Assembly (NCBI GenBank): GCA_035610365.1
Contig: CM069438.1
Location: 47,674,837-47,738,836 of the forward strand
Direction: 5' to 3'
DNA: 64,000 bases
Source of the DNA: Aquatica leii
Taxonomy: Eukaryota; Arthropoda; Insecta; Coleoptera; Lampyridae
Position 1 is the stretch's first letter, and each line of letters begins with the position of its first letter. Below are positions 1-12,122 of the stretch, in pieces. A program made the translations under genes and the position numbers. Below the pieces are notes generated by a model. That model was given only the letters and a program-made list of their open reading frames with translations, made no database searches and had not been told where the DNA came from.

Positions 1-3000
1 TTTAGCAATAATTTGATTCCTAATTTTTCAATATGAATTTAGCTGGTATTGAAATTGTTATTGTCAATAGTTTATTCCCAAACTATATACTATAGTTCAA
101 AATGCTGTTAAGCTACAGAAACGATAAATCTTATTTTATAAACTAATGTAATCTTTAAAGAATTAATTCTATTTTTTTTAATATGAGTTTAAGTGTTGCA
201 GTTATTATAGTTCATGCTTTATTTTTAAACTGTAAAATATAGTTTAATATAATTTCAAACTGCAACAGCTGTAAATCCTGTTTTTTTAGCAAAAACAGAT
301 TTTCATGATTTTATTTCTAATTTTTGGAAGTTGGGTTGAGATAGTTTTATATGTATTATGGTCAATCAATTATTTGAAAACGGTAAACTATAGTTCAAAA
401 TGTTTTTAAACTATAAAAGTTGTAAATTCCTTTTTTTTTATTTAGCAAAGATAGTGTTCTTCATTTTTTAATAAAAATTAAGCTGTAGTTGAAATTATTA
501 TTGTCAACAGTCTATTTACAAACTATACTTCTATAGTTCAAAATGCTTTTGAGTTGGAATATGAAATTGTTATTGTCAATAATTTATTTCTAAACTACAG
601 TTTAAAATACTTTCAAACCGCAACAGCTGTACATCTTATTCGTTTAGTAAAAATAGCCTTCTCTGAGTTTTTTTTAAATTTTTTGAAGTTCATTTAAGCT
701 AGTGTTATAATTATTATGGCGAAAACTGTAAACTATGGTTTAAAATGCTTGCAAGCCCAAGAAACTGTAAATCTTATAAGTATAGCTAAAAACGCTTTTT
801 AGTTACAGAAACTGTAAAATCTTATTTCATATATAAATTTAGACTACAATGAATTAATTCCAAATTTGTTGATTATAAGTTTAGGTGTTGTAACTACTGT
901 CAACATTATATTTTTAAACTATAGTTCAAAATCCTTTCAAATTGCAACAGTTGTAATTGTGCAATTTATTTAGCAAAAAATAGTCTTTTATAAATTTATT
1001 TTTTTGAAATTAATGTAAGATAGTGTTGTATTAGTTATGGATAAGATATGATTTGAAAATAGTAAACTATAGTTCAAAATGCTTTTAAACTACAGAAGTT
1101 GTAATTTTTATTATTTTAATTCCATCTAACATAGTGTTCAATTATTTGACTCATAATTTTTGAATACAAAATATGGTGGCGTTAAAATAATTATTTTCAG
1201 TAGTTGATTCCGAAATTGTAAACTATAGTTCAAAATGCTATTGAGCTACGAAATCTATAAATCTTATTTTATGAACAAATATAGACTATATTGTCATGAA
1301 ATCATTAAACAAATTGTTGAATATGAGTTTAGGTGCAACTATTGTCAATTTTTAAACTATAAACTATAGTTTAAAATACTTTCAAGTTGCAACTGCTGTA
1401 AATGCTATTTTTTTAGTAGATTTAGTGTTCCATGAATTTGTTTCTAATTTCTTGAAGATGACAAGGTAGTGTTGCAATTATTATAGCCAATAAATTATTT
1501 AAAAACTAAACTATAGCTAAAAATGCTTTTAAACTACAGAAGTTGTAAATGTCATTTTTTTAATTTAGCAATAATTTGATTCCTCATTTTTCAATATGAA
1601 CTCAGCTCGTATTGAAATTGTTATTGTCAATAGCTTATTCCCAAATTATATGCTATAGTTCAAAATGCTTTTAAAATACAGAACCGATAAATCTTATTTT
1701 ATAAACTAATGTAATCTTTAATGAATTAATTCTATTTTTTTTAATATGAGTTTAACTGTTGCAGTTATTATAGTTCATGCTTTATTTTTAAACTGTAAAC
1801 TATAGTTTAATATAATTTCAAACTGCAACAGCTGCAAATCCTGTTTTTTAGCAAAAACAGATTTTCGTAATTTTATTTCTAATTTTTGGAAGTTGGGTTG
1901 AGATAGTTTTATATGTATTATGGTCAATAAATTATTTGAAAACAGTAAAATATAGTTTAAAATGCTTTCAAACTACAGAAGTTGTAAATTCCTTTTTTTT
2001 ATTTAGCAAAAATAGTGTTCTTCATTTTTGAATTAAAATTATGCTGTAGTTGAAATTATTATTGTCAATAGTTTATTTACAAACTATACTCTTTAGTTCA
2101 AAATGCTTTTGAGTTGGAGTATGAAATTGTTATTGTCAATAATTTATTTCTAAACTACAGTTTAAAATACTTTCAAACCGCAACAGGTGTACATCCTATT
2201 TGTTTAGTAAAAATAGTCTTCTCTGAGTTTTTTTTAAATTTTTTGAAGCTCATTTAAGCTAGTGTTATAATTATTATGGCGAAAACTGTAAACTATGGTT
2301 TAAAATGCTTGCAAGCCCAAGATACTGTAAATCTTATAACTATAGTTGAAAATGCTTTCAAGTTACAGAAACTGTAAAATCTTATTTCATATACAAATAT
2401 AGACTACAATGAATTAATTCTAAATTTGTTGATTATAAGTTTAGGTGTTGCAATTATTGTCAATATTATATTTTTAAACTATAGTTCAAAATCCTTTCAA
2501 ATTGCAACAGTTGTAATTGTGCAATTTATTTAGCAAAAAATAGTCTTTTATAAATTTATTTCTATTTTTTTGAAATTAATGTAAGCTAGTGTTGTATTAG
2601 TTATGGATAAGAAATGATTTGAAAATAGTAAGCTATAGTTCAAAATGCTTTTAAACTACAGAAGTTGTAAATGTCATTTTTTTAATTTAGCAATAATTTG
2701 ATTCCTCATTTTTCAATATGAACTCAGCTCGTATTGAAATTGTTATTGTCAATAGCTTATTCCCAAATTATATGCTATAGTTCAAAATGCTTTTAAAATA
2801 CAGAACCGATAAATCTTATTTTATAAACTAATGTAATCTTTAATGAATTAATTCTATTTTTTTTAATATGAGTTTAACTGTTGCAGTTATTATAGTTCAT
2901 GCTTTATTTTTAAACTGTAAACTATAGTTTAATATAATTTCAAACTGCAACAGCTGCAAATCCTGTTTTTTAGCAAAAACAGATTTTCGTAATTTTATTT

Positions 3001-6000
3001 CTAATTTTTGGAAGTTGGGTTGAGATAGTTTTATATGTATTATGGTCAATAAATTATTTGAAAACAGTAAAATATAGTTTAAAATGCTTTCAAACTACAG
3101 AAGTTGTAAATTCCTTTTTTTTATTTAGCAAAAATAGTGTTCTTCATTTTTGAATTAAAATTATGCTGTAGTTGAAATTATTATTGTCAATAGTTTATTT
3201 ACAAACTATACTCTTTAGTTCAAAATGCTTTTGAGTTGGAGTATGAAATTGTTATTGTCAATAATTTATTTCTAAACTGCCGTTTAAAATACTTTCAAAC
3301 CGCAACAGGTGTACATCCTATTTGTTTACTAAAAATAGTCTTCTCTGAGTTTTTTTTAATTTTTTGAAGTTCATTTAAGCTAGTGTTATAATTATTATGG
3401 CGAAAACTGTAAACTATGGTTTAAAATGCTTGCAAGCCCAAGAAACTGTAAATCTTATAACTATAGTTAAAAATGCTTTCAAGTTACAGAAACTGTAAAA
3501 TCTTATTTCATATACAAATATAGACTACAATGAATTAATTCTAAATTTGTTGATTATAAGTTTAGGTGTTGCAATTATTGTCAATATTATATTTTTAAAC
3601 TATAGTTCAAAATCCTTTCAAATTGCAACAGTTGTAATTGTGCAATTTATTTAGCAAAAAATAGTCTTTTATAAATTTATTTCTATTTTTTTGAAATTAA
3701 TGTAAGCTAGTGTTGTATTAGTTATGGATAAGAAATGATTTGAAAATAGTAAGCTATAGTTCAAAATGCTTTTAAACTACAGAAGTTGTAAATGTCATTT
3801 TTTTAATTTAGCAATAATTTGATTCCTCATTTTTCAATATGAACTCAGCTCGTATTGAAATTGTTATTGTCAATAGCTTATTCCCAAATTATATGCTATA
3901 GTTCAAAATGCTTTTAAAATACAGAACCGATAAATCTTATTTTATAAACTAATGTAATCTTTAATGAATTAATTCTATTTTTTTTAATATGAGTTTAACT
4001 GTTGCAGTTATTATAGTTCATGCTTTATTTTTAAACTGTAAACTATAGTTTAATATAATTTCAAACTGCAACAGCTGCAAATCCTGTTTTTTAGCAAAAA
4101 CAGATTTTCGTAATTTTATTTCTAATTTTTGGAAGTTGGGTTGAGATAGTTTTATATGTATTATGGTCAATAAATTATTTGAAAACAGTAAAATATAGTT
4201 TAAAATGCTTTCAAACTACAGAAGTTGTAAATTCCTTTTTTTTATTTAGCAAAAATAGTGTTCTTCATTTTTGAATTAAAATTATGCTGTAGTTGAAATT
4301 ATTATTGTCAATAGTTTATTTACAAACTATACTCTATAGTTCAAAATGCTTTTGAGTTGGAGTATGAAATTGTTATTGTCAATAATTTATTTCTAAACTA
4401 CAGTTTAAAATACTTTTAAGCCGCAACAGTTGTACATCCTATTTGTTTAGTAAAAGTAGTCTTCTCTGAGTTCTTTTAAATTTATTGTAGCTCATTTAAA
4501 CTAGTGTTATAATTATTATGGCGAAAACTGTAAACTATGGTTTAAAATGCTTGCAAGCCCAAGATACTGTAAATCTTATAACTATAGTTAAAAATGCTTT
4601 CCAGTTACAGAAACTGTAAAATCTTATTTCATATACAAATATAGACTACAATGACTTAATTCTAAATTTGTTGATTATAAGTTTAGGTGTTGCAATTATT
4701 GTCAACGTTTTATTTTTAAACTATAGTTCAAAATCTTTTCAAATTGCAACAGTTGTAATTGTGCAATTTATTTAGCAAAAAATAGTCTTTTATAAATTTA
4801 TTTCCATTTTTTTTGAAATTAATGTAAGCTAGTGTTGTATTAGTTATGGATAAGAAATGATTTGGAAATAGTAAACTATAGTTCAAAATGCTTTTAAACT
4901 ACAGAAACGATGAATCTTATTTTATAAACTAATGTAATCTTTAATGAATTAATTCTATTTTTTTGAATATGAGTTTAAGTGTTGCAGTTATTATAGTTCA
5001 TGTTTTATTTTTAAACTGTAAACTATAGTTTATTATAGTTTCAAACTGCAACAGCTGCAAATCCTGTTTTTTAGCAAAAACAGATTTTCATTATTTTATT
5101 TCTAATTTTTGGAAGTTGGATTGAGATAGTTTTATATGTATTATGGTCAATAAATTATTTGAAAACGGTAAACTATAGTTCAAAATGCTTTTAATTTACA
5201 GAAGTTGTAAATTTCTTTTTTTTTTATTTAGCAAAAATAGTGTTCTTCATTTTTGAATAAAAATTAAGCTGTAGTTGAAATTATTATTGCCAATAGTTTA
5301 TTTACAAACTATACTTTATAGTTCAAAATGCTTTTGAGTTGGAGTATGAAATTGTAATTGTCAAAAATTTATTTCTAAACTACAGCTTAAAATACTTTCA
5401 AACCGCAACAGCTGTACATCCTATTTGTTTAGTAAAAATAGTCTTCTCTGACTTTTTTAAAAATTTTTTGAAGTTCATTTAAGCTAGCGTTACAATTAAT
5501 ATGGCGAAAACTGTAAACTATGGTTTAAAATGCTTGCTAGCCCAAGAAACTGTAAATCTTATAACTATAGTTAAAAATGCTTTCAAGTTACAGAAACTGT
5601 AAAATCTTATTTCATATACAAATATAGACTACAATGACTTAATTCGAAATTTGTTGATTATAAGTTTAGGTGTTGCAATTATTGTCAACGTTTTATTTTT
5701 AAACTATAGTTCAAAAACTTTTCAAATTGCAACAGTTGTAATTGTGCAATTTATTTAGCAAAAATAGTCTTTTATAAATTTATTTCCATTTTTTTTAAAT
5801 TAATGTAAGCTAGTCTTGTATTAGTTATGGATAAGAAATGATTTGAAAATAGTAAACTATAGTTCAAAATGCTTTTAAACTACAGAAGTTGTAAATGTCA
5901 TTTTTTTAATTTAGTAATAATTTGATTCCTCATTTTACAATATGAATTCAACTGGTATTGAAATTGTTATTGTCATTAGTTTATTCCCAAACTATATACT

Positions 6001-7220
6001 ATTGTTCAAAATGCTTTCAAACTACAGAAACGATGAATCTTATTTTATAAACTAATGTAATTTTTAATGAATTAATTCTATTTTTTTGAATATGAGTTTA
6101 AGTGTTGCAGTTATTATAGTTCATGTTTTATTTTTAAACTGTAAACTATAGCTTAATATAGTTTCAAACTGCAACAGCTGCAAATCCTGTTTTCTAGCAA
6201 AAACAGATTTTCATTATTTTATTTCTAATTTTTGGAAGTTGGATTGAGATAGTTTTATATGTATTATGGTCAATAAATTATTTGAAAACGGTAAACTATA
6301 GTTCAAAATGCTTTTAATTTACAGAAGTTGTAAATTTCTTTTTTTTTATTTAGCAAAGATAGTGTTCTTCATTTTTGAATAAAAATTAAGCTGTAGTTGA
6401 AATTATTATTGCCAATAGTTTATTTACAAACTATACTTTATGATTCAAAATGCTTTTGAGTTGGAGTATGAAATTGTAATTGTCAAAAATTTATTTCTAA
6501 ACTACAGCTTAAAATACTTTCAAACCGCAACAGCTGTACACCTTATTTGTTTAGTAAAAATAATCTTCTTTGAGTTTTTTTTTTAATTTTTTGAAGTTTA
6601 TTTAAGCTAGTGGTATAATTATTATTTGAAAACTGTAAACTATGGTTTAAAATGCTTACAAGCCCAAGAAACTATAAATCTTCTAACTATAGTTAAAAAT
6701 GCTTTCAAGTTACAGAAATTGTAAAATCTTATTTCATATACAAATATAGACTACAATGAATTAATTCTAAATTTGTTGATTATAAGTTTAGGTGTTGCAA
6801 TTATTGTCAACATTTTATTTTTAAACTATAGTTCAAAATCCTTTCAAATTGCAACAGTTGTAATTTTGCAATTTATTTAGCAAAGAAAAGTATTTTATAA
6901 ATTTATTTCAATTTTTTTGAAATTAATGTTAGCTAGTATTGTATTAGTTATGAATAAGAAATGATTTAAAAATAGTAAACTATAGTTTAAAATGCTTTTA
7001 AACTACAAAAGTTGTAAATGTCATTTTTTTAAATTTAGCAATAATTTGATTCCTTATTTTTCAATATGAATTCAGTTGGTGTTGAAATTGTTATTGTCAA
7101 TAGTCTTCTCTGAGTTTTTTTTAAATTTTTTGAAATTCATTTAAGCTAGTGTTATCATTATTATGGCAAAAATTGTAAACTATGGTTTAAAATGCTTGCA
7201 AGCCTAAGAAACTGTACATC
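1..7220. repeat. AT-rich satellite array with higher-order repeat structure
   Basis: The whole stretch consists of diverged copies of a ~140-150-bp monomer. Each is recognised by a box like 'aaactatagttcaaaatgc', then 'tttaaactacag' or 'ttcaaactgcaac', then a T-rich run. Measured within 2683-3803, box-to-box spacings are about 148, 150, 141, 65, 137, 46, 140, 152 and 142 bp. One higher-order unit is therefore seven full and two truncated monomers, about 1121 bp. Units begin near 1561, 2683, 3804 and 5907; the unit after ~4890 lacks one monomer, and 1-1560 is a more diverged 1.56-kb version. The array ends abruptly near 7220 against LINE debris. No coding potential. The left end of the array lies outside the window. 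Confidence 0.95.
1561..4400. repeat. Three near-identical 1.12-kb higher-order satellite units
   Basis: The units starting at 1561, 2683 and 3804 match almost base for base, including shared private variants such as 'aactcagctcgt' and 'acagaaccgat'. The third drifts after about 4400. The outer units (1-1560, 4891-7220) are clearly more diverged. Recent unequal exchange or amplification inside an older array explains this pattern. An assembly-collapse or duplication artefact is less likely, because single-base differences separate the three units. Confidence 0.9.
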
Positions 7221-7229
7221 AAGAAATCA

Positions 7230-7790
7230 AAGTTCCATTGATTTTAATAAACTAATAGAAAAGGTAACACAAAATTACAATATTGAAATGGTGTTAACGG
7301 ACCAATATCCTGGTATAAATTCTAAAGAATGTAAAGAATTTTTTAAAAATAATTGAAAGAAGATTACTGTGATAAAAACTAAGTGCATTAATAGACGGGG
7401 AATGTACTGTGTAAATTCTATAGAATTAGAGAACTGAGCTATAAGAAAACCAACGAGAAGACTAACTTCATAAAAATCTTGCAAAACTAGACGTAGTAGT
7501 AGATACTAAGAAACTTGAACGCAATAACTAAGGGTCCACAGCAAACAGTAGAAAAAATAGCAGAATTTTGTAGAGTAATTCAAAACCTACTAGAGTCAAT
7601 TGAAAAAAATAATTTAAAAATATTTAAAAGAAGAATACTGCGTAAGATATTTGGCGCAAAAAGTAGATGGAGCTTGGAGATTTAGAACAAATTATAAACT
7701 AAGTGTTTTATAGACGCAGAATGTATTGTGTAGTTTGTTGAATTCTGAAGAATTAGACAGCTATAACTTCATGTAAAGAAAGAAATGGTA
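7230..7790 (+). pseudogene. LINE C-terminal module relics (tandem, copy A)
   Basis: Two decayed copies of a module that also fills 13.7-15.7 kb. In the plus-strand reading the fragments match the C-terminal tail of many insect LINE ORF2 proteins: an 'FERRILR.IFG' stretch, then 'W..NYEL' and 'R.YCV', then a basic segment ending in 'NW RTIA'. Stops and frameshifts occur every few codons. The first copy abuts the satellite end. It carries no catalytic part, and assignment to a LINE clade (RTE-like is my impression) is uncertain. Confidence 0.6.
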
Positions 7791-7929
7791 GAGCATTGTT
7801 GATCCACGAGTTTAATTTAATTGCATAAATGAAAGAGAAAATTTAATACTAAGCTAAAAAAAAATGCAAAAATTTGCAAGTTACGAAATTACAGAAAGAA
7901 TGTAAAAAAACGCTGATAAAAAGAATGTG

Positions 7930-8260
7930 GTATGATAGAATTTAAAACTCTGAGAGCAGCGTCTACTTCAGCCAGTTTTATCCATTGTTAGATAAAGGTT
8001 TATTCCAGGTTTCTCCATGCTTTTCTAATTCTGATGGTTTTTGCCTAGTTTTTTCCAGCTACATTTATGATATCATTAGGTCATCTTCTTTGTGGTTTAC
8101 GTATATTTTGTTTTGTGCGTCTTGCTCGCTATTCCGTCAACTTGCATGTCCACCTTTTGTTCTCCAATGTCTTGTTCATTTCTATCTGAAACTCGTAATT
8201 TTTGCCTTAACTTTTGTTTTTTTTCTAGAATTTGTTATGTTAAAAATATTTCGGTGTGAT
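7930..8260 (-). pseudogene. LINE ORF2 C-terminal end, copy A
   Basis: Read on the minus strand, the segment shows the stereotyped LINE tail: a 'RW' pair, a basic stretch, 'RPQRRW' with decayed variants, 'VAGKNW' and 'WRNLE', then a stop near 7960. In insect LINEs this tail follows the RT thumb and has the form 'GRP..RW.DDI...AG..W...AQDR..W..L'. The frame is interrupted. A 162-codon plus-strand open frame over the same bases is only its antisense. A homologous copy lies at 15.90-16.20 kb. Confidence 0.6.
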
Positions 8261-8645
8261 TTTCGTATTGTACAAGTTTCGTCTAGATACGCCCCCTTTG
8301 CTACATTCATTCATTTTTTAAAATTTGCCTTCATCCACACTATTAAAGGGCGCATCGATTTTGCTACATTTCTGCTACTTGTGAGGGTCTTCCTGGGCAA
8401 CTTGGGTCACCGCCACGTGTCTGGCCTTTTGGAAAGTATACATTTCGCGTCTTTAAGAACATCGACTCAATAAATTGGAAACACGTACAATTGAGGAGAT
8501 TGGTTACTTACACGAATTACCAGGCGTAATTTGGGGTTAAGTCGAAGTATTTGGGTGATAGACGATTAACTTAAAGACACACCTTTAATGTTATGAGTGA
8601 CAATCACGTGGAAGCATGACGCATTCCTGGCCATAGAGTTCACTG
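8260..8645. repeat. Shared ~380-bp insert (copy A), also at 16.20-16.55 kb
   Basis: This block, including 'gggtcaccgccacgtgtctgg', is repeated with about 80% similarity at 16.20-16.55 kb. In both places it splits the same LINE C-terminal region. It does not translate into a recognisable protein on either strand. It could be an old SINE, a MITE, or an unfamiliar part of the LINE. Because both composites carry it at the same place, it was present before they duplicated. Confidence 0.55.
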
Positions 8646-8649
8646 ATTG

Positions 8650-9195
8650 AATTTTGAAGGAATGATTTGTGATATGAATGTCATGATATATCTTTTGTTA
8701 TCTATTAACTGATGTAATTGTTGAACGTAAATATATACGACTTAGATATATGTGTTATCACAACTAATGCATGCAGAGTTATTTGTGTTACTACGAATTA
8801 ACTTAATCACAAGTGCGTTTTGCTTTTGATTGCAAAAGTCGGTTTTTTAAGTTCAACTTTTGAGTTTTAACAGGATAATTAGATGTACGAAAAGTTGTCT
8901 AATCTATGGGTTTGAAACACTATTTTTATCTGTGATATTTATTAACAAACTCTCAATTACTCATATTTATATAGTTTTACATTGTTTATTTTAAAACCTT
9001 TTTCTCTAGTCTTGCTGAAATAAATACATTTGTTGTTATGCACGTGTCTTGAAATGTGTTTACATTTATCGTTCGGCAGATATAAACGAGATCTGCAATA
9101 AATATTTTTTTCATTTTGGCGTTCCTTTGTTTAGTGTAATTAGCACATCAAGGATTATCCGCGACTCTCTCTTCGGAATTTCGAGCTAGCCGCTT
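8650..9195. other. Unassigned AT-rich sequence
   Basis: Copy A of the composite carries this extra stretch of about 550 bp; in copy B the flanking LINE parts are adjacent (near 16.545 kb). It is therefore an insertion into A or a deletion from B. I see no open frame, terminal inverted repeat or convincing target duplication, and nothing recognisable. Confidence 0.4.
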
Positions 9196-9430
9196 GCCTT
9201 TAAGTTTTCACGTAACAATTTTAATGCTTTGTATTTTATCTTTCAATGTAATTCCACAGCTCTAGCATTAATCCTTAGATTTTCTGCCATGATTTTAGTT
9301 ATTACCATTGTCGCTGAGCCATATATAGTTACTGGAAATCTACACGCATCGTACACTTTACGTCTCAGATGTTTTTATCTAAGCGAGTAAGATTATATTT
9401 TCGTTTCTTTATGTTTTAGGTATAATTCCT
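9196..9430 (-). pseudogene. LINE RT-thumb/C-terminal fragment, copy A
   Basis: The minus-strand reading gives 'VYDACRFPVTIYGS' followed by 'ITKIMAENL' and 'NARAVE'. These are decayed forms of the widespread LINE segment 'V..ACIFPVLTYGSETW.LT....KL...QRAMER'. It continues into the 7.93-8.26-kb tail once the shared insert and the 8.65-9.20-kb block are removed. The matching copy B is at 16.55-16.74 kb. Confidence 0.6.
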
Positions 9431-9548
9431 TCTAATAAGAACATTTGTTTATAAGAAGTATCAGAGCGTCTTCGAGATTATCGCCACTCTATTTATGCAT
9501 TTCTGCTGTTACCAAATCTTAGTACCAAAAGTGTTTTTTAATTAATTT

Positions 9549-9860
9549 TTGCGGAAAAAAGACAAAGCGCTTATTCCTTCGGGCTGCTTCATGTGCACAT
9601 TTTCGGTTAGCACACCATACAGGAAATCAGTTTTCACGTCAAACTGTTTCAGATACATATTTTTGGCCACAGCTATACCAAGAATAGTCCTTATTGTGTC
9701 AAAACGTACAACAGGACTAAACGTTTCGTCAAATCCTTGTTTCTACAGGTATCCTTTTGCCACTAACCTAGCTTTGAATTTTTGTACGGATCCATCAGGA
9801 TTATATTTTAGTGGCAGAACCCATTTGTTACCAATGACCTTTTGATTTGTTGGCAAGTCA
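9549..9860 (-). pseudogene. Copia reverse transcriptase, N-terminal part only
   Basis: The minus-strand translation runs '[19 protein letters not shown]', '[10 protein letters not shown]', 'FDETFSPVVRFDTIRTIL' and 'QFDVKTDFLYG', the standard opening of Copia RT up to the first catalytic aspartate (DVKTAFL). One stop interrupts 'GYL*KQGFDE'. The YADD block and RNase H never appear; the sequence changes near 9549. The 98-codon plus-strand frame here is only the antisense of this fragment. Confidence 0.88.
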
Positions 9861-10259
9861 ACTACTTCTCAAGTATTGTTTTCATATAACGATTTCATTT
9901 CCTCTTCCATTGTCTTTTGCCACTCTTCCGCTTCAGAAGTCTTCATCATTTCTATGTAGGAAATTGAACTCTTACTTTCTGCAATATAAACATAATCTTT
10001 CAAGTATTGCGATCTTCTAATGTGACATTTGAGGTTTCGTCTAATGTTAAGACATCTTCCTTCAAAACTAAAGCATTGTTGTCAGTTTTATGTGCCTCTT
10101 CTTTTGTAAGACTAAAACATGGTTTTTCAAGTTCAATTTCACGACTTTCTCTTTGTAACAGTAACATGTAAAATTACATATCTCTGTTACATACTCTGTA
10201 ACCGTCCCTTTGTTCACAGTAACGAACAAACTTCGCCGTAACACTTTCTCTATTACATT

Positions 10260-11290
10260 TTCTTCATTTTTCATTGGGGATGTGTGTGTATGAAACAGTC
10301 AGTACCAAAAATTTTCATGTGATCAAATCTTATAATATCTCTACCAAACCACAGTTTTGCTGCTGTTTTATCCTTAACTGTTATAGGACCGGTTGGATTG
10401 AGTCTATACGCAACTGTATTAACTGCTTCAGCCCACATCTTTATTGGCAATGTTTTCAAATGTATTGTCGATCGTGCTAACTCTACCAGCGTTCTGTTTT
10501 CATGCTCTGCAATGCCATTTTGTTCATGGGTGTATGGCATATTAATTCTAAAATTAATTCCAGTAGAACTCAAAATGTCTTTAACCTATGAATTGCAAGA
10601 TACTGTTCCACTATTACTAACAAATTCTTTCACATGTCCAATAGTTTTAATTTAATTTCAAAACACTTTAATGCAGTTGGCTAGTTTACTTTTAGTTGCA
10701 CCTCCAAGCAACTCTTTTTGCATAGGCCCACAGAGATCAGCATGAATTTGTTCATCAGCTGTCTGTCGCCTATTTTCACATATACCATAGCTTTTTCGTT
10801 GTTGCTTTCCATACGTACAACCATCGCAGAAATCTTCTTTTGGTTCAACAATTGTTCCTTGTCTTTCTAACACTGCTCGTACATGTTTTTTTGTGTTGAT
10901 GGCATAGCCTTTCATGCCATAATTGTAGATTGCCTCTATGTGATGCAATTCTTTAGCATTTTTCTTGCCAACTAATTGTACCTCACCATTCTTATTAAAT
11001 GTGCAACCAAAACGATTAGCACTAAATTGATAACCGATATCCGTTGTCTGACCAATCGAAAATATTTTTTTTTCCTATTTTTAATACAAACTACACATTT
11101 TTTAAATGGTTTTGTGTTCATATAGCTCCCACTTTCATTTCCACATTAATCGTGTTGTTACCTACGTGAATCTCACGAGTAGTACCAATTGTTTCATATG
11201 TGCAGAAATATTGTCATGTGTGCTGTTACACCTGAATCTGCAAGTCATTCATCACGATCTTTTTTAGTGATACAAAGGCTTCACCAGTAG
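10260..11290 (-). pseudogene. Copia protease remnant, pre-integrase and integrase
   Basis: Near 11260-11220 the minus strand reads 'ADSGVTAHMT', the Copia aspartic protease motif (normally DSGAT.HM). Between 10948 and 10658 lies the pre-integrase zinc region ('CDGCTYGKQQRKSYG') and 'HADLCGPM', with the first catalytic aspartate of integrase. At 10573-10271 comes 'PYTHEQNGIAEHENRTLVE', which contains the catalytic glutamate. The middle aspartate motif appears decayed ('SNSGTVS', expected SD.G.E). Stop codons and frame changes separate the pieces. Confidence 0.88.
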
Positions 11291-11349
11291 GTTTCAAGGT
11301 TTGTTTTGAGCCTCCCGCCTGATTTAAACTGTTTCTTTGGTTTTGTTCC

Positions 11350-12043
11350 TGCAATTTCTTGCATAATGGCCTACTTTTTGACGCTTGAAACATTTTCGCC
11401 TATTTTCTTCCTCAGGTAACATTCTCTTTTCCTCTTTTGCATTTCAATAAAACGAAGCCTTTCTGTTAGCTTGTTAACCGTTTGTCAAAGTCAAAGGGAT
11501 CAACTCCCACATGCTTTTAAACTCAAAATATGCTTGTGGCAAAGCGGATATAATGCGGCTCATCAATAGCAGATCCGGTAACTCTGTACTGACCAACTTT
11601 TTTAACTCATCGTTTAACTCACTGAAGTTACGCTGCAGTCTTGCAATGTAGGTTGCGATGTCTTTCGAGACATCTTTTACACAGTTAAAAAATTTCACTA
11701 TGACACGCTGCTCCGAATTTTGTTCATATATTAAAAACAGCTTGGTTCAAATTTCATTTGCCGAAGTGAAAGTGGCAGTTAAATCTACGTTTGCATCATT
11801 CATCGTGCTTACAAAAATCAGTTGTGCTAAAGCATCATACTTCTGATATGATTTTATTTCTGCGTTGTAAGTGTTTTTCGTTTCTTCTGACTGGGTTCTA
11901 GTTGGTGCTTCCGGTGGCCTTCTTTTACGAACCACCAGCTCTAATGCCTCATGGTGACAAAAGAACAGCTCCACCTGTCTTCTCCATCTATCCCAATTAC
12001 TTCTGCCTTCAAGTTTGTCAATGTGGGTATTAAAGTCCATCAC
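11350..12043 (-). pseudogene. Copia gag (UBN2-type) with decayed zinc knuckle
   Basis: The gag start is visible at 12043 with 'KLEGRSNWDRWRRQVELFF', the usual Copia gag opening 'KL.G.NY..W'. It breaks near 11747 and resumes in another frame at 11698 with 'YIARLQRNFSELN' and 'ISALPQAYFEFKSMWE', typical of the UBN2 domain. A nucleocapsid-like knuckle 'CFKRQKVGHYARNC' follows near 11390-11350; its second cysteine is replaced by arginine. Gag would form the particle and bind genomic RNA. At least two frameshifts make this copy non-functional. Confidence 0.85.
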
Positions 12044-12103
12044 GACGTTACAACTTCCACAAGCGTACTTGTACTAAATCGACAGCACGTGTTTTTGTTA
12101 TAA

Positions 12104-12122
12104 GCGCACTGGGCTCATAACC
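12104..12122 (-). promoter_or_regulatory. Copia primer-binding site (initiator tRNA-Met internal type)
   Basis: The minus strand reads GGTTATGAGCCCAGTGCGC directly after the LTR end CAACA. As I remember it, Drosophila copia has almost the same stretch after its LTR and primes reverse transcription from an internal fragment of initiator tRNA-Met, not from the tRNA 3' end. The position (zero or one base from the LTR) and the sequence both support the assignment. Confidence 0.8.

Noticed and set aside
1..7220. Could the regular repeat be a CRISPR array?
   Set aside because: There is no constant-repeat/unique-spacer pattern; the whole monomer repeats, with a higher-order period, in eukaryotic DNA.
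7985..8473. 162-codon plus-strand open frame, hydrophobic and aromatic
   Set aside because: It lies antisense to a LINE C-terminal tail whose motifs are readable on the minus strand, and its homologue at 15.9-16.5 kb is not open. Not a gene.
9549..9845. 98-codon plus-strand open frame
   Set aside because: Exact antisense of the Copia RT opening ([12 protein letters not shown]...DVKT).
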